Shown here: one piece after another, positions 1 to 11,479 of the stretch
Position numbering within the stretch: the stretch's first letter is position 1
Layout: every line of letters begins with the position of its first letter
The notes under the pieces: model-generated
Database searches by the model: none
What the model was told of the DNA's origin: nothing
What the model saw: only the letters and a program-made list of their open reading frames with translations
Made by a program: the position numbers and the translations under genes
Assembly (NCBI RefSeq): GCF_932526225.1
Contig: NC_064042.1
Span: 9,210,540-9,274,539, forward strand
Origin: Nematostella vectensis
Lineage: Eukaryota; Cnidaria; Anthozoa; Actiniaria; Edwardsiidae
Length of the DNA stretch: 64,000 bases
Direction of reading: 5' to 3'

Positions 1-669
1 GGATAGTTCTTGAAAAGAAGGAGTATTTGAATTGGTTTATACTGGGAGGCGGGAGTGTAAGTTGGCATGTGTTCCTGACGCTTGACCTGGTTGCGTAGGA
101 ACCAGGTTTGCGAATTACATCACTCGGGAAATCGATTTTTACTAGCCCGTGGTGGATCTTATAAAACATGACAGAGTCGAATACTGTTCGCCTAAGTTCT
201 AGCTGGTGCCATCCTAGGTGTGTCAGCATATTCGTGACGCTGCTATGCCTTCCGTAGTCGTTGCACACAAATCTGGCAGCGCGGCGTTGTACAGATTCAA
301 CTTTTTGAATGTCCTTCTTAGTGTGGGGGCTCCATGCTTCCGTCCCGTACTCCACCAGTGGCCTTACCAGTGCCTTGTAGGCTTGCTCTTTAACCGCAGC
401 TGGGCAGGAAGATAAATTTCTTTGTAGGATACCCAGTACTGCGTTAGCCTTCTTCTTGACTTCCTCCGTGTGCTTTGACCAATTGAGAGATGTAGAAATG
501 TGGACTCCAAGGTATTTTTGAACGCTAACCCCCTCCAGTGTGGTTCCACACAAATGGTATGGGAACTGGGACTTGTCGCGTTTTAAGGTGATGGTCATGA
601 CGTAACATTTTTTGGGCGCAAACTTCATCTGCCACTGTTCTGCCCACTGTTCTGCCCACTGTTCTTCCA
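1..669 (-). mobile_element. Truncated non-LTR retrotransposon (LINE), C-terminal reverse transcriptase
   Basis: Read on the minus strand, one frame stays open from about 669 to the left edge. It encodes the thumb and C-terminal part of a CR1/jockey-like reverse transcriptase. Recognisable stretches are KFAPKKCYVMTITLKR, YLGVHISTSLNWSKHTEEV, LVEYGTEAWSPHTKKDI and VQRRAARFV, the usual order in LINEs. The 5' end breaks off just after a triplicated 12-bp WAEQ-coding motif (about 634-669), so this is the normal 5'-truncated kind of copy. The element continues past the window's left edge. It sits in the first intron of the sulfatase gene, on the same strand. No stop interrupts the roughly 220 codons, which suggests a fairly young copy. 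The family label is from motif memory, not a search. Confidence 0.85.
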
Positions 670-1760
670 TCACACTCTAAACATTTTGCGGTTCCGACAC
701 ATGACTCTGACACTATAAATCTCATTTCCGGTAAACATCACCCCTAAAAATTAATATTCATTTGACAACGTTCTACTACCGTTCTACTACCGATGCAAAA
801 TATTAAGAGGATGTGGCATTTGTTGAAAGCAATATTATGTGAGTTTTGAATTTCCTGTAGTCGTGTGTACACCCCGGCATGATCTCATGATAGGAAAGGT
901 CTTTCATTCGCTGAATACAAACATGCAAAAAAATAACCTTAACACATTTCGCTTCCTATGGAAAGCAGCATGTCCTATCCTTTCTTTTTGGCTTGTTATG
1001 TAAAAATGATTATCCACGCAGTGTTCTTCAAATTACTATCACAGGAATTGTTAGTTGACACCAATTTCTGACTCAACCACTGTATTTCCCCCGCAGTACT
1101 ATTTTTTAAAATAGATATTAAAATATCTTAATACTAAATTATGTAAATTCCCTTTTAATAACACAAATAAAGCTAAATGTTTCATATGTTTTTAAAACTG
1201 AAAGCCAATCCTTACACATTCCTTTTGTTGTCCATTACTGCAATTCCTTGGGGTTTATTTCAGGGACTCTTGGGGATCGTTTCAGGTCCCGGGATCAGTT
1301 GGGGAACTTTTGGGGATCGTTTCGGGTCCTGGGATCATTTCGGGTCCTGTACAGACCACCAGTAGCAAAAATATCGCTTTGATCCAAATTCGTGCCTTAT
1401 TTGACTTCCAACAGTTATTGCTGGACCTCCGCTTGCTTGCTAAACGTCACAAACAAACGACTCCAAATTTTATCTCACTGATGTTTTTAATCAAAAAATG
1501 ATTATCCTTGAAAATAAAACGCTGACTTATAAGAAAAAACATTATTCGTATCAGAAACTTGGATTTAGCTTTCGGATGGGCAGTGAAACAAAGAGAATTT
1601 TGAAGATTTATCAACGGCATTTTCCCCCTTCTCGGAGATCGATCCGGGCTATCCGTTTCGGAAGGCTAGAGAAGGCGTGACGCTCCTTCTTTAATGGAAC
1701 TATTTCCACCTGCACGCAGGCTAGATTGCTACAATAACCATTTTTTTTATATATATTTAC
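670..1760. other. Sulfatase first-intron sequence, no gene seen
   Basis: AT-rich non-coding sequence lying between the LINE fragment and the sulfatase exon. I see no coding exon on either strand. A short GC-richer stretch at about 1262-1350 contains two imperfect copies of a roughly 45-bp unit built on GGGGATCGTTTC and GGTCC(C/T)GGGATC. Confidence 0.5.
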
Positions 1761-2022
1761 CAGTATGAATTGGGTATTTCCCGGTCATCAGCGAAGCTCG
1801 CGTGGGTGTACATACCGGCTGCACGTAATAATTATCGAGAATCACACCATTCGCAGCAAGACGATCGATATTTGGAGTTTGAATTTTCGAGCCATGAAAA
1901 CCGACATCGCTCCAACCAAGATCGTCCGCCAGGACGAATAGCAAATGAGGTTTAGCGGAGGATTGAAGGACCACTACATTCAAACACAAAAAAAAGCAGT
2001 GAAAAGACAGTCTAACTCCCAT
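1761..2022 (-). CDS. Arylsulfatase (B/I/J-like), first exon only
   Basis: Codes for 87 residues plus one base of the next codon and ends at a clean donor (ACTG|GTAAAT, minus strand). A hydrophobic signal peptide (about residues 3-22) is followed by the sulfatase core start: [29 protein letters not shown], and the active-site signature [12 protein letters not shown]. In sulfatases the cysteine of C-x-P-x-R is converted to formylglycine and the following arginine stabilises it; both are present, as are the DD metal ligands. The enzyme would act in the lysosome or secretory pathway on sulfated sugars. The order of motifs and the IHTG tail resemble ARSB/ARSI/ARSJ. Later exons must lie beyond the left edge, because none is seen in 1-1760, so intron 1 exceeds 1.7 kb. 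It is divergent to the FYVE gene. Confidence 0.88.
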
Positions 2023-2400
2023 TTGGACTCAGACATAAAGCCAAACGATGGAGATATTTGGAAGTTGTCATAAATGAAAGCAACGAGCGTCACAAGTGTA
2101 AAACAGAACCCTCAGGGGAGGGGTGAGAACAAAGAAATTTCATCGTTAATACAACAGTTTGCTATCATTTTAAGTGGTTTTATTTGACAAAGTTCACATA
2201 TACTTTAAGTAAGAGAAAAAAAGAGAAAAAACATCTTACTAGGGAAAGCAATCTAGAATAATAACCCCTCACCCACCTACCTAAGGGGGTTTAAAGTCCG
2301 CTGTCCCTATTGATCGCGGCAGTATTCGCGCCAAACAACATTTGGTTTGGTTGTTTCCGGTTTCCCGAGTTTCACGTTTTTATAGTTCTTGTCCAAAAAC
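2023..2400. promoter_or_regulatory. Putative shared promoter, sulfatase / FYVE gene
   Basis: 378 bp separate the two start codons of a head-to-head pair. No motif was assigned; the call rests on gene orientation and distance alone. Confidence 0.4.
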
Positions 2401-5400
2401 ATGACCGACAAAAGATTTTACCGATCGCAATCGCTAGATGCTCAATGGCAAGACCTAAGCCAGTCCATCGGCGAGCTTTTGACGGAGCATCAAGACTCAG
2501 CAAGGCCGGAAACTCGAGTTAAAGCCGAACCCCCAAAACTGCACACTGCTCATTGGGTTGACCATCACTCCCGGACGATATGCGCTGGTGCTGGATGTGG
2601 CAGAAAATTCACGGTGACAGAACGAAAACACCACTGCAGAAGGTGAGTTTTGTATTTTTCAAGGTGTGCGGTTTGAGTTCTCAAGTGGTGTTTGGGTGTC
2701 AAAAGTTCTCAGAGTTGTCGTCTGACGTTGATTCTTTGATTGGTGGTAGGTAAAATGTGATAATTTGGTTTATGCAAGATTGCATTATTATAATACAGAG
2801 TAAATATAAAAATAGGATATTTTGTTTACATCTCCACTCGTTAACAAATGCCCTTGACTTTTAACGCACGAAAAGATTACGGTGTGGTGAAGAATTTGCC
2901 TTGAGTTTTGAGGTGTCATGTAGAGCTATGTTCAATATGTAGTGAGGTGTTATATTGAGTAGGTGATTCATGTGTGGTGAGGTGTTTTGCTGTGTCATGT
3001 AACGTCTTCCATTTCAGTCGTGGCGAGGTGTTATATTTTAGTGTTGTGATTCACGTATGGCAAAGATGCTATTGAGTGATGTTTTAAATTGCCTAGCCTG
3101 CTTGCAGGTGGCACTTGGTACTGTTAATATTGCAGAAGATCCCCTCTGTTCAGTGATTGGGTGCCGCATGGTTCCTGGGGGCAAGCACAAAAAACAGACA
3201 CATGTCAGGGGAAAGGAGAGAAAAGGGTGAAAAAGGTGCAGGTTTTCCTTGATAATAACACTAAGTATCGCCTGCAAGCAGGTTCAAGTTGCAGTGTTGT
3301 ATAACGTCTTGCATTTCAGATGTGGTGAGGTGTTATTGCGTGTTTCAGCCATGGTAAGATGCTTATGTGATGTTTTAAGCTGCCATGACATGTAATGTCT
3401 TGTGTTTCAGATGTGGTGAGGTGTTCTGTGGAAAATGCACCCAATTCAGGAGGCGGCTATCAATTCTTGCAACTCCAGACCCAGATGGTATTAGTTACAG
3501 GGTGAGTAATTTTACAAAACCTCCCAAGTCAACTGGGAACCAGTTAATACAGATAAATTTGGAACTGACTTAAGATGACTGACTTGGTTATTGTCTTTTA
3601 TAGGTTTGCAGAGCTTGTTATGATGTTGGTCCGCAAACTCTAGGTGTGACAAATTCAAGTACAAAAGATTTCAAAATCCACAGACACTACTGCCGAACAA
3701 ATAGTATCAACCAAAAATCAGGATCTAGTGAGAAAGTCAACTTCATCAAAGAGTGTGATCGACTCGTCCAGGGCTTCCAAAAAGAAGTGGGCTCTTCAAG
3801 AATAAAGAATTTTGTATTGAAGACTGTTGGATCCATGGCAGTTCCTGCTTGGCAAAAGTCAAAACACTGGACGGTAATAAGCATGCATTCTCTGAGATCG
3901 AAGCTCCCTGAGGAACCCCCAGGTTCTGGTTATTAGTGCACTGACGAAAGACATTGAGTTGAACACATAAAAGACTAAGGGGAAATTCCCAGGTTTGGGA
4001 AAGGGTTTTTGGTTCTTAGAATGATTTCTGCCTGCTTGTGATTAAGAACAGGGTTTCTTCTTATATTGGGGGCTTAAGGGGCTACAGATGCTGTGTGAAT
4101 ACAGTCCACTTTCTCCCAGACACTTTTTGGCAATTCAAAGAATTACTTATTTTTTCAACTTTTAGCATGCTCCATGGACTTTTTTAGGGCACCTATCAGA
4201 GCTGAAACAGCCTGTCAGCTGCCATGGCTTTCCCATGCTGTTTACATATTTATATTTTACTCTAAACTACGAAAGGTAGTTGGATCACTCAATGTTTACT
4301 GTATTGTTTATCTGTTTAAAGGCCAAGTGTGACACATGCATGCTGTGTTTTAAGACATTCACTATCACAGATTTAAAGTCACATTGCAGGTATGAAACGT
4401 TATCTCTAGCTAGGATTGTCATCCATTAGTAGGAAGTCTTCTCGGTTATCCCCTAGAACCCCCCTACCCCCTGCAGCCTATTGTTTAACTGCTATTGGGA
4501 AATGAAAATAAATGTTATTCAAGAAAAAAAAATGAAAATTCCAGGATCTGGGAATCTTTCAGTGAGTTTTTAAACAACCAAATTGAATTGTCAAAACCCA
4601 TTTTATCTTTCCATTAAAAAAAAACCTCTGTATTTTGTACCGAGGGGTAATGGGAAAGATATATCTTTTCGTGAATCACAGAATACTTATTTCCAGGTGT
4701 AATCTGCTCTCTCGGCAGTTTGTTAGATTTAAAAATGGCATAGCCTTGGAGTGCATGACCCAGCTACTGTGATATAAAGAATATAAGCCTACTCAGCAAA
4801 GGCGTTTCGACCCAAAGACCAACCATGTCCCTCTTTTCTTAAGTTTTGCCTAAACCAGATAAAAGCATGTACTCTAATGCGTGGGCTGATACAACAAACC
4901 TTCTAGTGATGCGAAAAAAAAAGACAGAAATCGCCCAGCCTAGTCCCAGGCGTTCTTATCGGGTTTCCTGTGGTTGGGTTTCCTGTGGATTGTGGATTGT
5001 GACATCACAGGAAACCATCTCCCCAAACTGTGCGTGAGCTCGGCCCAGCCCCCAGGCTACCTCCGGGTTCATCTCCGATCACAGAAAACCCCGTAAGAGC
5101 GCCTGGGACTAGGCTGGAAATCGTCTACTTGTAGCAGCATGCCACCCAGAAACGTCTCAATATTGTGAAATTTTTGTTATTGGTTTTCAGGGTGTGTGGT
5201 CACGTGATCTGTTCTTCTTGCTCTTCGGACACCCTTATTGTCTACGTGGATGACAATAGCAGTAAGGTCATGTGGTCTTTAATCAACATAATCGGTTCCC
5301 CGGATAAAGAGCCCGCCGTATGCTTGTACTTGAGAATTTGCAATCACTGCCACTCCGGAGTGGCCGAGATCCAGGGCCGAGCGGTTATAGAAGCGGAGCG

Positions 5401-6232
5401 AACACTTATCGATGGACCTTCGATGTTGGATAATGTTTCTGATATTCACGGTTCACTGGTGAAGACACAGAACAAAATTACTGCACTCTTGCCGAAATAC
5501 GAGAGTTTGGTTGACGCGGTAGAAGCGAAGGGCGAGCTCAAAGGCGTGGTCGGGGAGGGGCAGAGCGCCACCCAAACTTTAGCCAAATATCACCTAGACT
5601 TGTCCGACTTATTCACCCAGTTCGCAGTAGACATGCAGGGTTTGAGGCGCTTGAAACCGCGTACGAATGCACAGATGAAGCTCGCGCGCAACCTCACGCA
5701 AGGCAAATTCGGCTTCTACAACGACAATTTCCCTGCGTATCGAGAGTGTAAAAAACGATTGGATGAGGTTTTACCAAGTCAAATCCTGGAATCGATGCAA
5801 AAGATCGTGGATGAGCAGGCGATTAACAATGCGTATATAGTGATCAAGCAGTTAGGGCTAGAGGCCCTTATATTAGCCACGACTCACGATATCCCAGATA
5901 CTGTACCACTCATACTTGCGCGCTGTGAAGAAGTGTGCATCGAGGACTTGAAAAAGCAGATACAGCAGTATCGCGGCGACTGGGAGGCGCACTTGAGTAC
6001 AGTTACCGAACTCCTTCAGATTCAAATCAAGGAGCACCGCCTGGTTAAGCCATCGCGGACGTATACCAAGTCGTACGGGGCCAGATACGTCCAGGAATAC
6101 CTGGTAGAAAGGGTGCACATCTTGTTGCGCCAGACCACTAGGCAGCTAGGCGACAAGACTACGGGCAAGACATTCCGTACTACTAAACAGGCTTTGGAGA
6201 CCGCGAACGGTCAAATCACGGCGCTAAAGTGA
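2401..6232 (+). CDS. Two-FYVE zinc-finger protein, rabenosyn-5/Vac1-like
   Basis: Exons: 2401-2642, 3411-3501, 3604-3873, 4322-4389, 5191-6232 (stop TGA); phases agree and give 570 aa. The first FYVE domain (about residues 52-118) has HWVDHHS, the basic phosphoinositide-binding stretch RKHHCRRCG (75-83) and the closing YRVCRAC, so PI3P binding on early endosomes is likely. It is unusual in having C-x4-C (C61, C66) where FYVE fingers normally have C-x2-C, and WVD instead of WxxD. A second, weaker FYVE-like finger (C204-C234, closing RICNHC) lacks the basic motif. The rest (about 290-570) is helical and acidic/basic rich. Two fingers separated by a helical linker, then a long helical C-terminus, recall yeast Vac1 and the rabenosyn core; NPF repeats of vertebrate rabenosyn are absent. 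Role in endosomal Rab5-type tethering is inferred. Introns 1 and 4 contain MITEs. Confidence 0.85.
3094..3285. mobile_element. Short MULE-like MITE in FYVE intron 1
   Basis: About 190 bp bounded by inverted ends: TAGCCTGCTTGCAGG on the left, and the complement of CCTGCTTGCAGGCGATAC on the right. The ends and subterminal sequence (…CCCTCTGTTCAGTGATTGGGTGCC…GGTTCCTGGGGGC) match those of the 1.3-kb element at 23559-24871, so the two belong to one family. The flanking duplication is imperfect. Confidence 0.7.
4936..5116. mobile_element. 181-bp MITE in FYVE intron 4
   Basis: Inverted ends CAGCCTAGTCCCAGGCG and CGCCTGGGACTAGGCTG extend with few mismatches to about 37 bp per side. Flanking 9-bp direct repeats differ at one base (GAAATCGCC at 4927, GAAATCGTC at 5117). 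A 9-bp duplication suits Mutator-like elements; the family is otherwise unassigned. Confidence 0.75.
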
Positions 6233-7072
6233 AGTCCAGGCGCATACCCCTCGGCCGTAATTTTGCATAATCCATACGTCTGCACACCCCAGCAGTTCCT
6301 GACTCGCCTGAAGTCATTGGGAGCCTGTAAGGCGTCCTTCCTAATAAGTAAAATACAATAGTTTTAAGATTGATAAGAATATATTTTTAGATATGCTGTC
6401 TGTCACAAGCTATTGACAAATGGACTGCTCCAAGCAGTTTATAATCATACCACTTGGGTATAAATAATAGGTTTCAGTGTTTGCATTGTGAAAATGGTTC
6501 CATGGGCCAGCATCCCCAGTTCTTTTATGCCCCCTCCCCCCCCCCCCCCCCTCCCTGAAGCTGACCTAAACCCAAATTGGGACTTCTTGCTTTTCTTACT
6601 TCAGAGACAAAACCCAAATCACGCATCAAGCAACTCTCTATGTAGATTACATGACACTTGTGAAAGGCTATAAGTTTAGGGTGATAAAAGTAGGCTTGAA
6701 AACTATTTTATGTAATGGTTTATGAATAACAATTGGTTATGGTTGTTTGTTATTTTGCAGTTGTTTTTGTAATGGCAAAACTGTTTAAAGTTTGCTTCAA
6801 AATTACCAGAGTCCATTACCCAAATTCCCATTCAAAACAAAGATATACTCACCAGCTTACGTTCACTTCATGGGCCCGGTTGTATCTGGCGGTCTCGTCA
6901 GTTATTTCTCCTTCCTAAGAATGATACAAGGGAATGATTTACAAATTCAGATTGTCGTCTAGTTATTTTGAAACTCAATGTAAAAACGCCGAGTGAAGAC
7001 ACACATCATCCTTATAATACCGATATTATTGCCGAATTCGTTGTTATGCGAAGTTGAATTTAAATTCATTTC
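6233..7072. other. FYVE 3' flank, no gene seen
   Basis: 3' untranslated and intergenic sequence. It contains a C-tract at about 6533-6551. No coding exon is recognised on either strand. Confidence 0.4.
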
Positions 7073-7920
7073 TGGTTCTGCCACACCCTGCCCACTCCCC
7101 GTCCGCTCGATTTCGTCGTCCTCCTGATGACTAGCCACACCCTGCACACTCCCCGTCCGCTAGATTTCGTCGTCCTCCTGATGACAACCCACACCCTGCC
7201 CACTCCCCGTCCGCTCGATTTCGTCGTCCTCCTGATGACTAGCCACACCCTTCCCACTCCCCGTCCGCTCGATTTCGTCGTCCTCCTGATGACTGGCCAC
7301 ACCCTGCCCACTCTCCGATCGTTTTCGTTGTCGTCTACCTGATGACTGGCCACACCAAGTCCACTCTCCAACGCTCGATTTCGTTGTCGTCTACCTGATG
7401 ACTGCCCACACCCTGCCCACTCTCCGTCCGCTCGTTTTTGTCGTCGTCTACCTGATGACTGGCCACACCCTGCCCACTCTCCGTCCGCTCGTTTTCGTCG
7501 TCCTCCTGATGACTGGCCACACCCTGCCCACCCCCCGTCCGCTCGATTCCGTCGTCTACCTGATGACTGGCCACACCCTGCCCACTCTCCGTCCGCTCGT
7601 TTTCGTCGTCGTCTAGCTAAAGACTGACTGCACCCAGCCCACTCTCCAACGCTCGATTTCGTTGTCGTCTACCGGATCACTGGCCACACCCTGCCCACTC
7701 TCCGTCCGCTCGTTTTCGTCGTCGTCTATCTGATGACTGGCCACACCCAGTCCACTCTCCAACAGCTCGATTTCGTTGTCGTCTACCTGATGACTGGCAA
7801 CATCCTGCCTAACTCTCCGTCCGCTCGATTTAGTCGTCGTCTACCTGATGACTGGCCACAACAAGTCCACTCTCCGTCCGCTCGATTTCGTCGTCTACCT
7901 GATGACTGGCCACACCCTTA
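7073..7920. repeat. Minisatellite, 54-60 bp unit
   Basis: About 15 tandem copies of a unit of the form CCACACCCTGCCCACTC…CGTCCGCTCG…GTCGTC…CTGATGACTGG. The first five units are 54 bp; later ones are about 57-60 bp through extra GTCGTC-type triplets. Copies have diverged by scattered substitutions, so the array is older than the one at 38.7 kb. It yields short repetitive ORFs on both strands that are not genes. Confidence 0.93.
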
Positions 7921-8019
7921 CAGACTATGTAAATCATTGTTACAGACAACATTACTCTGTAAATATATACGGTACAGCTACATTGGAAATAAATTGTTAA
8001 TGTGCCCAGAAAACCTTAG

Positions 8020-9015
8020 GAATAGCCTGTAAATAGTCTGAAAATCCTACGCGGTGCAGCTACAGCTACCCTGTAAATAGTCTGTAAATGTGCAGAAAGG
8101 GGCCCAGAGAACCCTGGAAATAGCCTGTAAATGTGCAGAAAGGGGCCCAGAGAACCCTGGAAATAGCCTGTAAATGTGCAGAAAGGGGCCCAGAGTACCC
8201 TGGAAATAGCCTGGAAATAGTCTGTAAATGTGCAGAAAGGGGCCCAGAGAACCCTGGAAATAGCCTGTAAATGTGCAGAAAGGGGCCCAGAGAACCCTGG
8301 AAATAGTCTGTAAATGTGCAGAAAGGGGCCCAGAGAACCCTGGAAATAGCCTGTAAATGTGCAGAAAGGGGCCCAGAGAACCCTGGAAATAGCCTGGAAA
8401 TAGTCTGTAAATGTGCAGAAAGGGGCCCAGAGAACCCTGGAAATAGCCTGTAAATAGTCTGTAAATGTGCAGAAAGGGGCCCAGAGAACCCTGGAAATAG
8501 CCTGTAAATGTGCAGAAAGGGGCCCAGAGAACCCTGGAAATAGTCTGTAAATGTGCAGAAAGGGGCCCAGAGAACCCTGGAAATAGCCTGTAAATGTGCA
8601 GAAAGGGGCCCAGAGAACCCTGGAAATAGCCTGGAAATAGTCTGTAAATGTGCAGAAAGGGGCCCAGAGAACCCTGGAAATAGCCTGTAAATAGTCTGTA
8701 AATGTGCAGAAAGGGGCCCAGAGAACCCTGGAAATAGCCTGGAAATAGTCTGTAAATGTGCAGAAAGGGGGCCCAGAGAACCCTGTAAATAGTCTGTAAA
8801 TGTGCAAAAAGGGGGCCCAGAGAACCCTGGAAATAGCCTGAAAATAGTCTGTAAATAGTCTGTAAATGTGGAGAAAGGGGGCCCAGAGAACCCTGTAAAT
8901 AGTCTGTAAATGTGCAGAAAGGGGGCCCAGAGAACCCTGGAAATAGCCTGTGAATAGTCTGAAATTAGTCTGTAAATCTATGCGATGCAGCTACAGTTAC
9001 CCTGGAAATAGCCTG
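8020..9015. repeat. Minisatellite, 43/54-bp units in a 237-bp higher-order repeat
   Basis: Unit core is GTGCAGAAAGGGGCCCAGAG followed by AACCCTGGAAATAG and either one or two CCTGTAAATAG-type 11-bp subunits, giving 43- or 54-bp units. Five units (43,43,43,54,54) form a 237-bp block at 8228-8464 that is repeated without a change I can see at 8465-8701. Because 237 is divisible by three, the minus strand stays open for 263 codons (8016-8807); I regard this as a by-product. Confidence 0.93.
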
Positions 9016-9682
9016 TAAAAACAAAAGGCCACCAAAAGGACAACAGATTTCAATCAAGATAATGAGAAAAACAACTTGCAGATCTCAATTCAAAATAAAT
9101 ACTGTGGCATCTGTTGACGCAATATGCGAGTCTAGATAAAGACGAAAAACAAGGACGGAAACAAACTTAAAACACCAAAAAAATAAAACATCAAAAAATC
9201 TGTTTGAATTTCATTTAGATATATTTAGAGTCTAGTTTGACCGCGCGTGCATGGAGTCGAGTCCACCGACTGAGACTGATTTTTGGACTCCCTGAGGAAC
9301 CTTCTGCCTGTAAACTCGTTCCCAGCATCTAAGGCTGAGCACCAGGTAATACTAGGTGGGAGGCCAATCTTCACCAATACCCAGTCAAACAATTCCGAGA
9401 AACAAAAGAGGACATTTAGTCGTGGGTGGAGGCCTCCTTAGTTTACATGGTTGTTGTCAAACACTTCCAGCCCCTAGCGATAGATTGATCTACACCAGCA
9501 TCTCCTTACGATCCTTTGCACCTATCGTCAATTTGATGGGAGAGCCTTGCATTCCGTGAACAAGAAGTGGTCGCACTGCATCTTGGGGACTTGACGTCAA
9601 TTCAAGCTCTGCTCTATAATTTCTATACAGCCGTCTCCACTTCTCGTGTCCGTCACACGGAAAGGGATAAAGTGTGGCCCCT

Positions 9683-9717
<35 letters not shown>

Positions 9718-11479
9718 ACTGTCGGTTCGCCCATACAGTATTTATTCTGCTGGACAGCATACCCACAGTGAGTAGCATTTCCCTTTATTTATCAGATAAT
9801 CTAAACATCCTAGCTAAAAGTCCCAGGGACCTTTGAAAAACTAAAATATTCTGGCTAAACAATAATAAACAAAGACTGAGCAAATAATCCAGTGGGAACC
9901 CTGTGAGAAAAACCGAGAAGAGGAGGACGAATCCTACCATGCACACAAGGCACAGCAATTCACTTTACAAAAGGCGACCCATGTATTGTCTTTTATCTGA
10001 ACAACACGACACGAGATCACATGTTGTATTTTGTATTTTTATCATTATACCTTAATTTAATATTTTAATTTTTTCTATTATAATTATTATCATTTTCTTT
10101 CTTTTATATACGTTAAAGGTATATATATAACAAGTTTGACAATATCGTTTTCACGGTCGACAGAGCAGTATCTGCATGGAGCGACATTTAATGGAGAATT
10201 AATTTAAAAAGAAAAAAAGCTCGGCAAATTAAAGCCTTGTACAAATAAGATACTCTGGAGTAGCCCAGCGAAATACAGAGAAAAGAGGCCTCTGCTAGCA
10301 GGGAACTTTATAGCAAACATAGAAGTCAAGTACCAAGCACGGCACTCAACCATCCGTTTCTGGTCGAGGCCAAGTTGGTCGATCATATTGTCACCCGAAA
10401 ATTTATTGACCTGGGGGACCTTCTGCCTGTAAACTCGTTACCGGCTTCTGAGGCAGAGCACCAGGTAATACAAGATGGGAGGCCTATCTTCACCAATATC
10501 TAGTCAAACAAGTCAAAGACACAAAAAAGGTTATTTAGTCGTATGTGGAGGTTTCCTTAGTTTACGTGGCTGTTGTCACGCACTACTATTCCCTTGACAC
10601 TACAACTCAAAAATGCAAAAATTGAAGTCTTACTGTCTTCTGTTTTCTTTCTTGGCACTTCTCGTCCTTTTTCTTGGTTGTAGAGATAAACAATACGGGA
10701 AAACAATATCAATAATAATAAAATCAACCACCGTTACCAGGGTTATGGTTAAGATTAGAGTTAGTGTTAAGGTTAGGGTGGTTGGAATATATTGCCTTTC
10801 GGATTTCATGGCCTTCATTTGGGCATAAAACCACCGTGCAATGACCTTAGTATGCCAAGGAAACCTTCAGCAAGTATCGTATCTCAAAACGAGCGGCCGC
10901 CACTGGTCAAGCCGACAACTAAGGGGGTTATACCTCAGCCCCGGCAGATTCCTGCGGCCCAGCCTACAGCAGTGACCTATGTAGCAATCTTTGGAAGGAT
11001 GTTACTAGTTTGACTGGTGCGCCCCAACTCTCTCTCATCATTTACAACTATCTCGTGACCCAAGTCTTATGTGGATAAGCTTATTGTCGTTATCCACTGT
11101 CCCGGCCCCGTCCACCTTTCCACAACTGGTGTTAGCCCAACTTGTGCTGGCCAAAATCATAGCCCTCACGAGCGCTACTCCAACAACCGTTTGTTATCAG
11201 TTCGGGATACTCCATGTCCGCTCCCAGACAAGCTGGTCAATCAAATCGTAGCAAGGAAATTAATGGACTTGAGGGACCTCCTGATTGAATATTCGTCACC
11301 GGCCTCCGAAGCAGAGCTCAAGGTAATAGTAGATTAGATGCTTATCTTCACCAATACCCAGAAGGCCTAAATACCAATAGGTGATATTTTTCCTGGAAGG
11401 AGGCCTTCTCATAGCTGTCGTCACGCACCGTAATACCCTGTAATGGAAAGATCTAAACCAGTATTATTTGCAGCTATCT
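9016..11479. repeat. Intergenic region with three copies of a degenerate dispersed repeat
   Basis: A block of about 160-190 bp occurs three times in the same orientation at about 9289-9475, 10406-10580 and 11269-11435. Shared landmarks are GACCTTCTGCCTGTAAACTCGTT, GCAGAGCACCAGGTAATA, GGGAGGCCTATCTTCACCAATA and a GGAGGCCTCCTTAGTTTAC-like end. The third copy is the most diverged. Spacing is about 1.1 and 0.86 kb, so a longer unit may be involved. Between them lie a C-tract of about 33 bases (9686-9718) and, at 10738-10780, degenerate telomere-like GTTAGGG/GTTAGAG/GTTAAGG words. No gene is recognised. Confidence 0.6.

Noticed and set aside
8016-8807. 263-codon minus-strand ORF
   Set aside because: Explained by the 43/54-bp minisatellite whose 237-bp block preserves frame; no signal of selection can be seen.
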